Below, one piece after another: positions 12,800-25,507 of a stretch of 64,000 bases of DNA. Both the position numbers and the translations under genes were made by a program. Origin of the DNA: Moringa oleifera (lineage: Eukaryota; Streptophyta; Magnoliopsida; Brassicales; Moringaceae). Under the pieces are notes generated by a model. The model did no database searches, had not been told where the DNA came from, and saw nothing but the letters and a program-made list of their open reading frames with translations. The stretch is taken from assembly GCA_021397835.1 (NCBI GenBank), contig JAJFZO010000609.1:7256001-7320000 (forward strand), read 5' to 3'. Each line of letters starts with the position of its first letter. The first letter of the stretch is position 1.

Positions 12800-14464
12800 T
12801 ATAGTTCTTGAGCTATAAATATTCTCCATTCTGACCTTATTACAAACCATGTCATGTTACATAAAAATACAATACATCTCTTTTTCTATTTAATTGTCTA
12901 CTTTGAAATGGGACTTGAGGAAAATTGCCTTCAACATCGAGTTCGTCAAGGAACCATTACCCTAACCCCTCTATTAAGATCTCAATGCAAAACTCATGTT
13001 GATGCTTCAATATCATTAATCATAATCTTAATCTTTAATAATAAAATTTCTTATCAAGAACTCGATCATGAGGCAAGTCAATATTTTGAAACGAGGGAAG
13101 ATGATGAGTTTGCTTACGAAAGAAAAGAATCATCATAATCATAGCAACATGAATCAAAGGTTCAGGAACCAAAGGATTTTAAGGCAGAGTAGGAGTAACA
13201 AGGGCTTCAAGGTGGCGAATAGAGGCTATGTAGGGATGAGTTTCTGTAGCACTCCACGTCTAATTTGCTTCCAATCCTCAGCTTTTTATGAAGAACGATT
13301 AAAGCGTCATGACGATTGGCATGTCAAGAGCATGTAAAAGTAAGATGATGGAGTGCTAAGCTTCAATTACCCCCTCCATCTCTTTTTGAATAAAAAAAGA
13401 CTTTAAGGTCAAGCAATTACTTTCATAAATGTATCTTTGCCAAGAGTGACTAGCTATCCTTTTCATAAGTTCCTAGTAGAATAGTTAAGGTATGGTGCAT
13501 TTGGTTGGAGATTGTCTCTAGCTCCAAAATACTGTGTGTGGTGTTTAATGAGATAGGGTGTTGTTTTTATTTTTTATTTTTTAATTTTTGATAACTAAGG
13601 TATATATGGTGTCTTTTTTTATTATGAGGGCTTAGCTTCTTACCTTTTTTTGCTATTTGATTTCTAAGTTTGAATATTCATGAAGGTTTGGTAATTTAAT
13701 GTAAAGAAATTTTGTGGCCTTGAATTGGATTCAATATGAACCCATAAACTCATGACGCTTATATCATTAATGAAATCAACTTACTTCTTTTTTTTTTTTT
13801 TGAAGAAATTGAAGTAATATATTCAAGCAAAATTTATACAATAAGAGTGCTGATATGTTTTGACATGTAATTTTTTATGGGCTATTGTTCAAATGTGCTA
13901 GTGTGCTATATTATTTTTGTAACCTTAGTAATGGAAGTGGGAGGAGAACTTGTTTACCTAAAAGGCTATCTTTTAAGTGATTAACCATATCTTTTCAATA
14001 TTTTCCATGTAGAATTTTCTTATGATTGTGGTGAGAGTACATATATATTACCATCGTAAAAAAGAATGTGATAATGAAAGTATTTGAATCTACTGGCTCC
14101 ATGTTAGTTCATGTCTTTTAATAAAACGTTAACTAGTGTTCTCTTATGCGGTGATTTTTCATATTAGCATATTGGTTTTGTAATGAGAATGATATAGTGT
14201 TCAATTTTTATATATTCTATGCTTTGTTCACAATCTCTTGTCTTACTTAAGAGAAGTTCCTTTTATCTCTTACTGTTTATGTAACTTTTTCTATATCTAT
14301 TTGGAATAGTATAAAAACATTTTTGATTTGCTTCCTTTTTTCTCTTTGTTTAGTTTTTTTAAAAAAATATTATCAATAAGTATATAGGTTAGGCTCATTT
14401 TATTTGGTATATTCTATTGATTTACTTATGGCATATGTTCTTAACATTATAAATTGATGATACC
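12800..14464 (+). pseudogene. Decayed duplicate of the PNRC-like gene (27.3 kb) with its 3' flank
   Basis: The reading 12908-13337 follows the intact protein at 27310-27852 in pieces across two frames: FEMGLEENCLQHRVRQGT, LLRSQCKTHVDAS, then MRQVNILKRGK, EKNHHNH, NQRFRNQ, NKGFKVANRGYVGMSFCSTP and KRHDDW. The Arg-rich centre has been lost and the frame shifts between the two halves. Similarity continues through the 3' flank: the GTAAGATGATGG start (13339 against 27945), the GAGTGACTAGC block (13444 against 28080), the TTCACAATCTCTTG block (14227 against 29247), and on to about 14440. It is not an ORF remnant alone, so a genomic segment was copied. It carries at least one frameshift and lacks the SLLPVP motif. 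Its right end is cut by the CACTA insertion. Confidence 0.85.
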
Positions 14465-14499
14465 TAACACTACTACAAAAATTATAATAATTGACATCA

Positions 14500-14660
14500 A
14501 TTTAATGACAGTTATTCAAAAAACTGTCATTAAAAGATGTATTAACATTTTTTATGACAGTTATTCCAAAACTGTCAGTAAAAGTCAGGTTTTTAACGCC
14601 AATTAAAGAAGAACTGGCATTAAAAAATCTATAAATTAAATATTTAACGTCAGTTCCTAA
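14500..14660. repeat. Left subterminal repeat array of the CACTA element
   Basis: Multiple copies of ACAGTTATTC / AACTGTCATTAAAAG / AACTGGCATTAAA in both orientations follow the left TIR. In En/Spm elements such arrays bind the TNPA-type protein. Confidence 0.85.
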
Positions 14661-14734
14661 AGATGTCTTTTAAATTTCACTTAGTATATTAGACGCTTGA
14701 AAAGTAAATAATTAAATGTCTTTTAAATTTCAGA

Positions 14735-17700
14735 ATGGATAAAACTTGGATGTTTGTTGATAGAAGATCAGAAGCATATGATGTAGGGGTGAATAACTTT
14801 TTAGATTATACTGTTCAGAATAGTGATAACCCTGAATTAGTTCGGCATCCATGTATTAAATGTGGCAACATGAAGCGTCATACCCCATATGAGATACAGA
14901 ATCATTTATATATATATATGAGTTGATAGCAGCTATCAAAACTGGATATGGCACGGAGAAACCAGTATTGTTGGGTCTTCTACTAGTAAGAATGCTAAAG
15001 TAGTTAGGGAGGTAGAACACATCGAAGAAGTTGATAACACTATAGAAATGGTATAAGAGGCATTTGCAGAGCATGATAATAATCCTAACCAATTTGAAAG
15101 ATTACTTTGTGATGCTGAGAAACCTTTATACTCTGAATCAGTGAAGTTTACTGAATTATCTACTCTAGTTAAATTGTATAATTTGAAGGCAAAATATAGT
15201 TGGTCCGATCAAAGCTTCAGTGATCTTTTAAATTTGATTGCCAAAATTTTGCCTGATAATAATGAAATGCCTACATCCATGTATGATGCCAATAAAACAT
15301 TGAATGCATTAGGGATGGAGTATCAAAAGATTCATGCCTGTCCAAATGATTGCATATTATATCGGAAGGAGTTTCAGGATGACATTCAATGTCCAACTTA
15401 TGGACTTTCAAGATAGAAAGTAATGAAAAACGATAACAAAATAAAGACTGGTGTGCCTACTAAGGTGTTATGGTATTTTTCACCAATACCAAAATTTAAA
15501 AGAATGTTTAAAAGTTCTGAAATATCAAAACACCTTATATGGCATTCAAATAAAAGGGAAATTGATGGTCAGTTGAGGCATCCATTGGATACACCATCAT
15601 AGAAATTGGTTGACTACATGTGGCCAGAGTTTGCTTCAGAGCCAATAAACTTAAGGCTTGCTATATCAGCAGATGGATTAATCCGCATAGTATATTGAGT
15701 AGTCGATAGAGTTGTTGGCCGGTGATTATGGTGAACTATAATTTACCGCCATGGTTAACAATGAAGAGAAAGTTCATGATGTTGACGTTACTAATATTAG
15801 GTCCTAAACAACCTGGTAATGATGTCGATGTCTACTTGGCTCCACACAAGTGTGTAAAAGTACATGATGCGTATCGTAATGAGTCATTCAACTTGAAAGC
15901 TGTTTTATTATGGACAATCAATGATTTTCCTGCATATGGTAATTTATCTAGTTGCACTGTTAAAGGGTATTATGCTTGTCCTATCTGTGCTGAGAACACC
16001 CAAGCTAGTCACTTAAAATATAGTAAAAAGATGTCATATGTTAGACACAGGAGATTTTTACCACGACATCATCCTTACCGCAGATAGAAAAAGGCCTTCA
16101 ATGGTGAACAAATATTCAGAATTGCTCCCCAACCATTAAGCAGCGAAGAAGTCTTTCACAAAGTTCAATGTTTAGTAAATTCATGAGGAAAGTCGAAAAA
16201 ATGATGTACAATGGGTAAAGAAGATGTTGTTACACAGTGCTGAAAAAAGAGGTCGGTTTTCTTTGATTTACCATATTGGAAGTCCATGCATATCAGACAT
16301 ATTCTAGATGTCATGCATATTGAAAAGAATATTTATGATAGTCTTCTTGGGACATTGCTTGATATTCCAAGAAAATCTAAAGACGGATTAGCTTCAAGAA
16401 TGGATTTGAAAGACATGAGGTTAAGGTTTGAGTTGGAACCACAAGTTTGCGGTAATCGTACATTTCTACCACCTGCATGCTACACTTTATCTTAGAAAAA
16501 AATATTCTGTAAAGTTTTCAATGAGATTAAGGTCCCGGATGGGTATTCTTCGAACATCAAAAATCTCGTATCCATGGACGACTGTCACATCCTAATGCAA
16601 CAACTTTTACGTATTGCTTTATGAGGTGTGCTACCCAAACATGTTAGATATGCTCTCATCAGACTTTGCATGTTCTTCAATTTGTTATGCCAAAAGGTAG
16701 TGGACGTGTCAAAGTTAGATGAAATTCAAAATGAACTTGTCATAACACTTTGTTTGCTTAAGAAGTATTTTTCTCCCAGCTTTTTTGGTATTATGGTCCA
16801 CCTCACAGTTCATCTTATCAGAGAAATAAAATTATGTGGTCCCGTGTATTTACGATGGATGTACCCATTTGAAAGATACATGAAAGTGTTAAAGGGTTAT
16901 GTTCGAAATCATAATAGACCTGAGGGTAGTATTGCTGAATCGTATATTGTAGAAAAGGCATTAGAATTCTGCATTGACTATTTATCTAGTATGAATATTA
17001 TTGGAATTCCCCCATGAAAGAATGTATTTAGTCATTCAACTCTGAATGGAAAAGCTCTAACTAGTGAAACTGTTGAAAAAACTGATAATGTCCTCATCCA
17101 TCAAGCACACTTGTATGTTTTGATGAATACGAGTGAAGTTCAACCATATATAAGGTAATTAAATTTTATAACTCATAATTTATTGTTATACGAAATAATA
17201 TTTGAATTATTGTTTGATGATCTATTCTTAACATGAAGTGAGCATTTAAATCAGTTAAGAGTCGATAATTCTATCAAGTCAAAACGACTCAAATGGTTAC
17301 AAGATGAACAAAATCGAATCTTAAGTAATTGGTAACGCACACGTGTAAGAATACTTATTGTTGTCTAGATATTAAATTTATTTTTAATATGGTTCATCTA
17401 ATATATGTTATGATACAGATTGAGAATGAACTTTTATTATCCAATCATAATGTCTCATCAACACTACGATGGCTTACCCATGGTCCTCGATCCACAATAA
17501 TCAAGTATCTTGGATATATCATCAACGGTTGTCACTTTTACACAAAACAACGAGATAACTCAATGATCCATCAAAATAGTGGTGCCACTCTATTTGCCAA
17601 CACCATGCAAATCTCCAGTGCTAAGGATAAAAATCCAATATATGGTGATTTATCATTCTATAGAGTTATACAAGAAATATGGGAACTAGATTATATAACT

Positions 17701-18050
17701 TTCAGAGTTTCAGTTTTCAAATGTGATTGGATTGAGAATAGTAGCAGTGTTAAAGTTGATGATATAGGAGTTGTGCTAGTTGATCTTAATCAAATTGGAC
17801 ATAGGAATGATCAGTTTATATTGGCTTCATAAACAAGACAAGTATTTTACATTGAAGATCTAATTAATGCCAAATGGTCTATAGTACTGTCAACACCTCC
17901 ACAAGACTATGATAAAAATGATGATTTGTGCGATATTAGTATGGAGCACATGTCTTTTTGTAATAATATATCACCTACTGATTTATTTGACCAAATGGAT
18001 GAGCATCGTCTTGCATATACTCGAGACAATGATGAAGGATTGTGGGTTTG
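14735..18050 (+). pseudogene. CACTA TNP2-type transposase with DUF4218/DUF4216, broken
   Basis: Segments in order: a transposase-associated domain (MDKTWMFVDRRSEAY ... IKCGNMKRHTPYEIQNHL, 14735-14914); the TNP2/Transposase_21 core (ELSTLVKLYNLKAKYSW, 15153 on; MYDANKTLNALGMEYQKIHA; VLLWTINDFPAYGNLSSCTV; YYACPICAENTQASHLKYS; IRHILDVMHIEKNIYDSLLG, 16292 on); DUF4218 (YGVLPKHVRYAL-like start at 16628, GIMVHLTVHLIREIKLCGP, MYPFERYMKVLKGYVRN); and DUF4216 (STIIKYLGYIINGCHFYT, 17491 on; GVVLVDLNQIG). In-frame stops interrupt it at 15414, 15600, 16241, 16493 and elsewhere. Three of these sit where relatives have Trp. Order and strand match other plant CACTA elements. Confidence 0.9.
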
Positions 18051-18189
18051 AGTATTTTATAAGGTAGTAATCAATTACCTCGTGTGTCAAAGTTATTGTG
18101 TTTTTTTATTATTTTATTTTATTTTATATAATTTTATCATGTTATATCATGTTTTGCATATATGATACTAACCATATTTTGTTATTATT

Positions 18190-19600
18190 TATAGATTTGA
18201 TGGATCCTTCTGAACACTCAAGTGAAGGCTCTCAAGGGCCTAAAAAATGCGGTATCACCAGTATGCCTAAGATAATTGAGAGTCGTGCTTCCGGAGTTAA
18301 GCTTACGATCAAGGTAAATGATAAAGGTTAACCAATTGGGAGGAATGGTCAAATTCAATAGCTACATTGGGGTAGTGGTACATAATACGGTACCTATAAA
18401 TATCGTGAATTGACACTCAGTAAGCATTGAAATGAAAAACAAGATTTGGGAGACAATATTAGTAAGTTAAATGAAACACAATGTGGTATTGCTTTTCAAT
18501 TAGTTTAGTGCTAATTAATTTGATTTGCACCAATCCACTTTTTTATAATATATTGTAGAAGACGTATGATATTGATGCGAGTATGAAAAGGTACGTACTT
18601 CAGTCTGCTGCAAACAAATGGAAGAACTTCAAGACCAATCTTACATCAAAGCACATATTCCCTCATATTGATGACTTGGAATTTCTATCATTTCCACCTA
18701 AAGAATATAGTGGTGTTACAGATGTTAGGGTATGGCAAGAATTTGTGAACTCTCGTATAACAGAAGAGTTTCAGGTATATATTTATAGTTAGTAAAATTT
18801 TTGTTTATACATTTTTCTCCAAATGTTGATGTGTATTGATCTTACAGGAAAAGAGACAAATAGCAAAAGAGAAAAGAAAGAAGAATGCATACGATCATTG
18901 TCTATCTAGAAAGGGATTTGCAGGGCTGGAGAGTGAACTAGTAAGTTTTTTTTTCATTTATTATGTTTATAATTAATAATATATTTATTTGGTAGTACAT
19001 TTTAAAATTTAACATGTTTACTCTTTATGTTAAAAAAAGAAACAAGCATTAGGTAGCGATACTCAAATTGATCGTGCCTTATTGTGGAAGGCTTCACGAC
19101 GGAATAAAAAGGGAGAATATGTGAATGATGCGAGCCGACTGTATGGAGAAAGAATTGTAAGTGTAGTTCAACTTTTTTCTAGCATTTGTAGTAATAAATT
19201 TCATGTTTATTGATTAATTTTATTATAACATTGTAGGATGAGTTGATGACACAGAGCGCACAGGGTAAATTTACAAACTTCGGTATAGAAGATGTACTAA
19301 CGAAAGCTTTTGGTACACCTGAGCACCCGGGACGAATTAGAGGTCAAGGATCTGGGGTAACTATCACATCTTATTTTGGGAAGCCCAAAAAGTTGAATGT
19401 CTCTCAAAGTATGCAATTAGATCAACAGTAATTGGCAGAGATGATAAGATGGTTCACAGAGCATAAAGAAGTTTTGACAAACATTGTTGCGAACAAAAAT
19501 GATGATGTCCAGTAAGAAAAATCTACAATGCAATTTCGTTCGAGTAAAGTTAGCAACAATATAACTGGATTATTAGAGGAAGAAGAATATCCAATACTTT
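18190..19600 (+). pseudogene. CACTA second protein, plant transposase (Ptta/En/Spm) family, broken
   Basis: Exon-like blocks separated by short AT-rich introns read MDPSEHSSEGSQGPKK (18199), KRYVLQSAANKWKNFKTNL (18586), GVTDVRVWQEFVNSRITEEF (18713), EKRQIAKEKRKKNAYDHCLS (18849), QIDRALLWKASRRNKKGEYV (19068), ASRLYGERI (19132) and DELMTQSAQGKFTNFGIED (19237). This pattern (basic helix, WKxxR, EYxN, SRxxYExI) is that of Pfam Transposase_24, the TNPA-like DNA-binding partner in many CACTA elements. Stops at 19429 and frame breaks between blocks make it non-functional. Confidence 0.82.
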
Positions 19601-19783
19601 AATCACCTATGCCAGTCACACTACTAGCACCTGCACCTACACTGGCACCACACGACAACAAAGTATGCTACATGTTATTCATAGTAGATGTGATATTAAT
19701 AATATTACGAACGTAACTTCTATTTTTTTGGATCATTATAATGTGAGCCATGCCATATATTCATCCAATCATCAGACTACGTA

Positions 19784-21243
19784 GTGGCAAGTGAGGTTAT
19801 CTTCATGGATCATACTCCTAATCAGATCATCCACGGACGTCTATTATTTTCTGGTGATGTTCAGGTGACAGTGGACGTAGCTATTCATGATGATGCACAA
19901 TTGCCTCGTCTTAACGCAGACGGTGGATTGACAAATATTTTTTCTGCACTTAGTTTAGTTGTTGCTTGGCCTCGAGATTGGGTCATTGTTGGTACACATG
20001 AGGTAATGTTTTTGGTAATATATTTTATAAAGTCAACTTATTAATGTCAACTAAGTTTGCAAAATTTTTTCAGTTATCGACTATAAAACAACAAGGTAAG
20101 TTACCAGTTAAGAAAGTATTAACATTGACAAAACCATAATCATCACAACAAGTATCTTCCGTTGGGCTACCACAACGATTACAGAAGATGTATAATTATG
20201 TGAATAAGGTGATGGCACCTGATGAAGCAATACACATACCTTTCATTAAAGTCTTTGCTTTTAATGGACATGTATTTGTGGCTCGAGAAGATATCATGCA
20301 ATTTTGTCATATGGAAGAGCCAAGTGTCACCATTATTTAGACTTACATTGTGTTCGTACATCATATTTATATTTTTCTTACTCTTTATTATTTCAGTAAA
20401 CTTTATACAGATTTAGCTGCATTTGGCTTGACAAAATATTTTGTATTTACTGATCTGTCAACATTATCATATGGAATGTCTATAAGTATAGACACTCAAG
20501 CTCGTCACTTAGCCAATATAATGATAGATCCATGTGACGAAAGAGTAGTGATATTTTTTTATAACTTGAGGTAAGTTATAATACCAGTTAAAATTATTAA
20601 TAGATTTGTTCAAAATATTTTTTACATTTATTTTTCATAATATAGGCAGCACTGGTTGTTGGTGGTTATCGAGCCTCGTAATTTTGTGTAAAGTATTTTT
20701 GATCCTTTGAACCATGGATCTCGTCAAGAACTAGTTCAACTTATGTCCACGTAAGTGAAAATATTTTGATTTATGTTAGTATATATTTTTTCTTACTCTT
20801 AAGAATATTGATTATTTTCTATTGGCAGTTCTTTTAAATTGTTTCAAGTTTTCAAAGAATCAAGCAATAGGCGCATTCCTAGGAGTATTCCTGCTAAGGT
20901 ATGTATATTTAAACCTATATGTGATATTAGTTTTATTTATTTTATAAAATATAATAATTATAAATTTTTAATGCAGTGTCCACATTAGCCTTCAAATACT
21001 GAGTGTGGATATTATATTATGAAATTTTTAAGGGACATCATTGATAGACGTAATAGAAATATTCCATATGCAAAAATGGTAAGTTTTTAAGTATTTGCTT
21101 ATGTAAATACTTAAGTAATTAATTGATGTGCTTATTAAAAATTTTAATTGGATTAACTTCTTTTTTTTTTTGAAATATAGTTAGTGGACATAAATATTTA
21201 CACCCAATCGGATATTGATGAAGTTAGAAAAGAGGTTGGATAA
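19784..21243 (+). pseudogene. Ulp1-like (C48) cysteine protease relic inside the CACTA element
   Basis: After an accessory block (QIIHGRLLFSGDVQVTVDVA, 19832) and an entry segment (QKMYNYVNKVMAPDEA, ending in EDIMQFCHMEEP), a C48 protease core is split over short introns. Blocks read AFGLTKYFVFTDLS (20420), CDERVVIFFYNLR, QHWLLVVIEPRNFV with the catalytic His at 20650-20652, and FDPLNH with the catalytic Asp at 20701-20703. The last reads CPH-stop-PSNTECGYYIMKF with the catalytic Cys at 21004-21006. Family members use Gln six residues before the Cys as the oxyanion residue; here that codon is TAG (20986-20988). Ulp1-type proteases cleave SUMO conjugates, and Ulp1-like ORFs are known hitch-hikers in plant CACTA and MULE elements. 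It is probably inactive. Confidence 0.85.
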
Positions 21244-21634
21244 TTTCTTTGGAGTGTCATATTAGAAAGTTGAACCTTGAAGATTTTTGTACACATGACC
21301 ATTATTGAATTTATATAGTTGAATTTTTAGGATTGTGTAATATTTTAACTCATGTATTGTACATATAAAATTCAATTATAACATCAAACTTTAGTGATCT
21401 TTTGTTTTGTTTATCTCTTATTACTTTTTTAGATTAGATTATTTTGAGTGTTTCTAAATATGAAAAAAGTAATGACGATCTCTGTTAGAATGGTATTAAA
21501 GTGTATAACATAAAAATTTTGATTGCATATTGTGAAGAATTGTATTGATGTATATGAATGATGTGAAAGCAGGTTTTGGATAATTTGAATATAAATTTTT
21601 TTTATTTTGAAATAAATACAAAAAAATACCTTTA

Positions 21635-21900
21635 ATGACTTTTTAATGACAGTTTTATAGTAACTGTCATTAAAGGGCACCCCCTTTAACGATAGTTCTG
21701 TTGAAACTGTCATTAAAAATGTTTCCTTTTAATGATAATTCCATTTGAACTGTCATTAAAATGTCACCCCTTTAATGACAGTTTCAATAGAACTATCATT
21801 AAAAGGTAATCCTTCCCTTTAATAACATAAATAAAGATAACAGTTTTAAAACTGTCATTAAAAACCATTTTTAACTGTCATTAAAGCTTTTATTTGTAGT
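21635..21900. repeat. Right subterminal repeat array of the CACTA element
   Basis: About ten copies of AACTGTCATTAAA or its complement TTTAATGACAGTT precede the right TIR. Many form short inverted pairs, for example around 21650-21675 and 21770-21805. The motif matches the left array. Confidence 0.88.
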
Positions 21901-21907
21901 AGTGTAA

Positions 21908-23570
21908 GTAGTTTCTCTTCCTAGTTTCATTATATGGTAATTGTTAAATAATGATGTCATATTAGTTTGAAGGCACCATGGGCATTCATCTTTGTTGATT
22001 TTTTCTTTATTTTTTAAAATGTCAAAATTTTCTTCATCAAATCTCTCATTTCAATTAATAATCAATGAATGAAGGATTCAATTTGATTATTAAAATTTAT
22101 TTGGATTTACATTTTGAAGTTCAAACTTAATTTTAAGAGACAACATTTCTCAAAGTTTAAAATGAAATTTATCCTAAAACTAAACGTTCTTACAACATGT
22201 ATTTTATTTGATCCATTGAATTTTTTTATTAAAATTCCTTCAAAAGACCAAATTAATCATCCATTTAGATATATTAGGATTCTTCAAGGAGAAATATATT
22301 AGTTTCTCGTACTAGGAATCCTAATCATTTGCATGTGCCTCTCGTCATCAATCCTAATCTTATCCAATCTATGCCTATCTATCAAGGATGAAGTACTTTC
22401 ATCAAATTGAATCTTTCCTTAGCTACCTTCTAGATGAATCATGTTCTTGATTCATTTTGTGCGAAAGTAATGCAAGAACAATAAAAACTCACTAAAGATA
22501 TGAAAAATCAAGAAATTAACTAGATAAGAAGCGAATGTAACTAAAAATCATATTTAGAAGTATGAGGAAAAAAAATAAAGATCTTAAAATATTCGAAGGA
22601 AGGTAGAAAGAAAAACTAGGAAGGACAAGCAAAAGAGCACAAAAGGTGAAATAAAGTGGAAATTTTGTTGTTTCCCTTAAAAGGTACCCAATTCTAACAA
22701 CCACCAATAAGGATTGAGCATGTGATAAATCGCCTTCATAGAGATGCGAAGGTAGAAAGTCAAATCTAAACAATAACATTTTAAGCAAGCAAGTTAAAGT
22801 TCAACAAATCCAACATTGTTATAACAATCCTATAATGCCATTGTTTTTTGTTATAAAAAAGTTCACACAAAACACTTCAAAATGCCAAAGTCTAGTTTGG
22901 GACCTTGTTAGCATTGCAAGATTGAACTTAGTGTTGAACTCTTTTGGAGGATAAGTGGTATATATATGAGTACAAATTGGCCAATAATAAAAGGCAACAT
23001 CATCTGGATAGGAGCATATCAGTTGGAAAATAACACATGGAACCTTCATACTAACTCGATCTGGATTCCTTACAGTGTACTAACTCGAATTTTATTAGAG
23101 TTACTATACCTTCAAGGTAGATGGCATCCCACATCCTAGCAATTACTGTATCGAATCTCGAATCCTACATAATTTTCACCAATATAATGATCCTTCATAA
23201 ATCAAAAAACTCCCTAAACTGTGTATTAAAAAATTAAGAATATGCTCCCATCTAAACCAAATTCTCTGTAACAACTATCAAAATAGGGTGTTAATATCAT
23301 TCATTTATATTTTTAATGTCCACTTGATTACTAAATACTAACTTGAGCATCAAAGCTATCCTTTTGCTAGGCCTCTTAAGCTCTCAACTTGATCCAAAAA
23401 AGTCTAACCTTGTTTTTTTAGGTGATAACAAGATTAAGCTTAAGTTAAATAATGAGATAAAACTCCTATTTTGATAATCTAGTGTCTTAACCACAAATGT
23501 GAAATGTCATGACATCATTTATGCCATCATGATGAATTTTTTTTTTTTGTAACAGGTTGTGGATAAGTTG
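21908..23570. other. Intergenic, AT-rich; no gene seen
   Basis: Nothing coding can be supported. The frames 22516-22788 and 22819-23049 (minus) are short, with no domain and no splice context. Confidence 0.6.
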
Positions 23571-23949
23571 TTTTGAGTGTAACATCCCTCGGAACATGAA
23601 CAGAAAATGACCAAAGTTACAATTCACTAAAGTTTATGAATGTTGATGATCCATTCCTTTAAAAACCTAGTCAACGGTGCTCAAAAACATCCAAATGATT
23701 ATAGTGGATGACGCTATATACGGTTCATTTAGATTTTATAGTCTCGTATAGCACTAATCTTTTTGAGACCATTTACTAAAAAAAAACCAAAAATTAGACA
23801 CAAAAACATACTTGAAATTTAAGATGAATGCAAATTTAGATAAGATTCTAAAGAATAAGATACAAAGCACATATAACAACACACCATACATGAATAAGAA
23901 TTTACTAGATAATTATAGTAATTAATCACAAATGTAAAAAAACCTTTCA

Positions 23950-24130
23950 CACGAGAATAAAAAAACCAAGAAAATAGTATAATAACTTACAATAATAGCA
24001 TAAGTTATGACAATAGTAGAATAACCCACAAAAATAATATAATAACTCGCATCAACAACATAATGACTCATGAACATAGTAGAATAAACAAATTATCATG
24101 AGAGAATAACTCATGCCAAAAATAAAAGAA
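23950..24130. repeat. Degenerate minisatellite, about 27-bp period
   Basis: Six or so imperfect copies of a unit like AGTAGAATAACTCACAAAAA run through this stretch (GTATAATAACTTAC at 23975, GTAGAATAACCCAC at 24016, ATATAATAACTCGC at 24037, and so on). The block is preceded by TGTAACATCCCTCGG (23578), a sequence resembling an LTR start. Confidence 0.55.
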
Positions 24131-24982
24131 CTCACAATTAAAGCAAAACCACACGATGATCACAAAAAAAGTAGTATGTTCTTAGATATAAAATAAAACT
24201 TTTTTTTTTTCAAAACAATGTTACCTTACATGCTCAAAAGACATTTTATTGCCCCACAAAACAACATTTAACACTTATAGCCATAATAAAATATGCATAT
24301 TTGAAAGTAATAGGGCTTTTACATCATTAAATGTTGACTCTATTCAAAATCCATAAGAAAAATAAAACATACATGTATTCAAGCAACATGAATTTTTCGG
24401 ACATGTGAGAAACCTTTTTCCATTAAAAAAAAAAAACTATCACATGCTTATTGCGTGACATTTTTATTGAGTTAATTACATTAAGAAAATTTACGTTTTG
24501 TTTATGGTCTCAAATTAATTTTTTTAAAAAAATTAAATCTATTTGAAACTTACATTATTTTTGAATTCTCAATTTAAAATTTTTGTCTATAAATTTTATT
24601 AATATTGGTGATTTTACACATATACTTGATGTGCATTTGATTTTTATTTATATAATACCCTAAAATCCCTTTAAATAATATCAAAACAAATAAAATGTTC
24701 TTTTTTCGAATTGAACCCACAAAAATATTAAAATATAATATATAAAAATAATGAAAAGAAAGAATATCTTGTTTATTTAGATAGTATTCAATGAGTATTG
24801 GGTTAATTGTACAAGTACAAGTCATATGCAGAATACTTGTGTGCGCAAAATTGTTAATGTTAATAAAAATTATAATCTCAAACAGATGCAATTTTATTTT
24901 AGGTCTTAATTTGACACTGTGAGTAAAATGCGTATCATCTTAATATAATTAATTTTTTTAATTATATAATAAATTTGTTAAG

Positions 24983-25507
24983 TAAATGTCATTTAAAAAT
25001 CTGAGTTTTGTTATCTCCCTCCAATCAAGTCTTAACTTTTAAAATATCTTTAAACAAACCTTGATCTATTAATTTGAATTAAATTAAATTTAATAAAAAA
25101 TTTAAAAATTAAAAATATTCAAATTAGACATCTTTTACAAACAAATTTAATTTAAAATTTTTAATAGATGTAAAAAAATATTTTAGATACCATTACAAAA
25201 AATTTTAATATTAAAAATATATATTTTTAAAAAAATTATACTATTAAAAATTTTAAAATTTACAAAAAATAGCTCATTAATAAAAAATTATTCAAACTTA
25301 AAGGATTAAATCAAAATAAAATTTAAAATTTATTCGATTAAATTTTTAGGTATCATAGTCATAAAAATATTATTAATTTTTTATAATTATTTTTTACTAA
25401 AGTTCAATTTAGACAAAATTAATAGATGAAGATTTATTTGAACATGTTTTAAAAGTTAGAGTTTGATTGGAGAGATAGTGCAAAACTTTAATTTTAAAAT
25501 AATATTT
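24983..25507. mobile_element. Foldback / MITE-like element with about 100-bp inverted ends
   Basis: The left arm contains CTCCCTCCAATCAAGTCTTA (25015-25034) followed by ACTTTTAAAATATC and TGATCTATTAATTTG. The right arm, read on the other strand, gives TATCTCTCCAATCAAACTCT followed by AACTTTTAAAACATG and TCATCTATTAATTTTG. Alignment extends over roughly 105 bp at each end around a very AT-rich loop, and there is no ORF. Target duplication is unclear: I could not find a convincing pair. Confidence 0.65.

Larger units (their letters stand above)
14468..21904 (+). mobile_element. Full-length CACTA (En/Spm) DNA transposon, inactive
   Basis: The left end reads CACTACTACAAAAAT (14468) and the right end reads TTTGTAGTAGTG (to 21904), a perfect 12-bp terminal inverted repeat starting with CACTA. 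TAA flanks both sides (14465-14467 and 21905-21907), the 3-bp target duplication typical of this superfamily. Both ends hold arrays of the subterminal motif AACTGTCATTAAA in both orientations. The interior, all on the plus strand, carries TNP2-type transposase, DUF4216, plant transposase (Ptta/En/Spm) and Ulp1-like protease relics. Every coding segment has stops or frameshifts, so it cannot supply its own transposase. The termini look intact and might still be recognised by an active relative. Confidence 0.95.
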
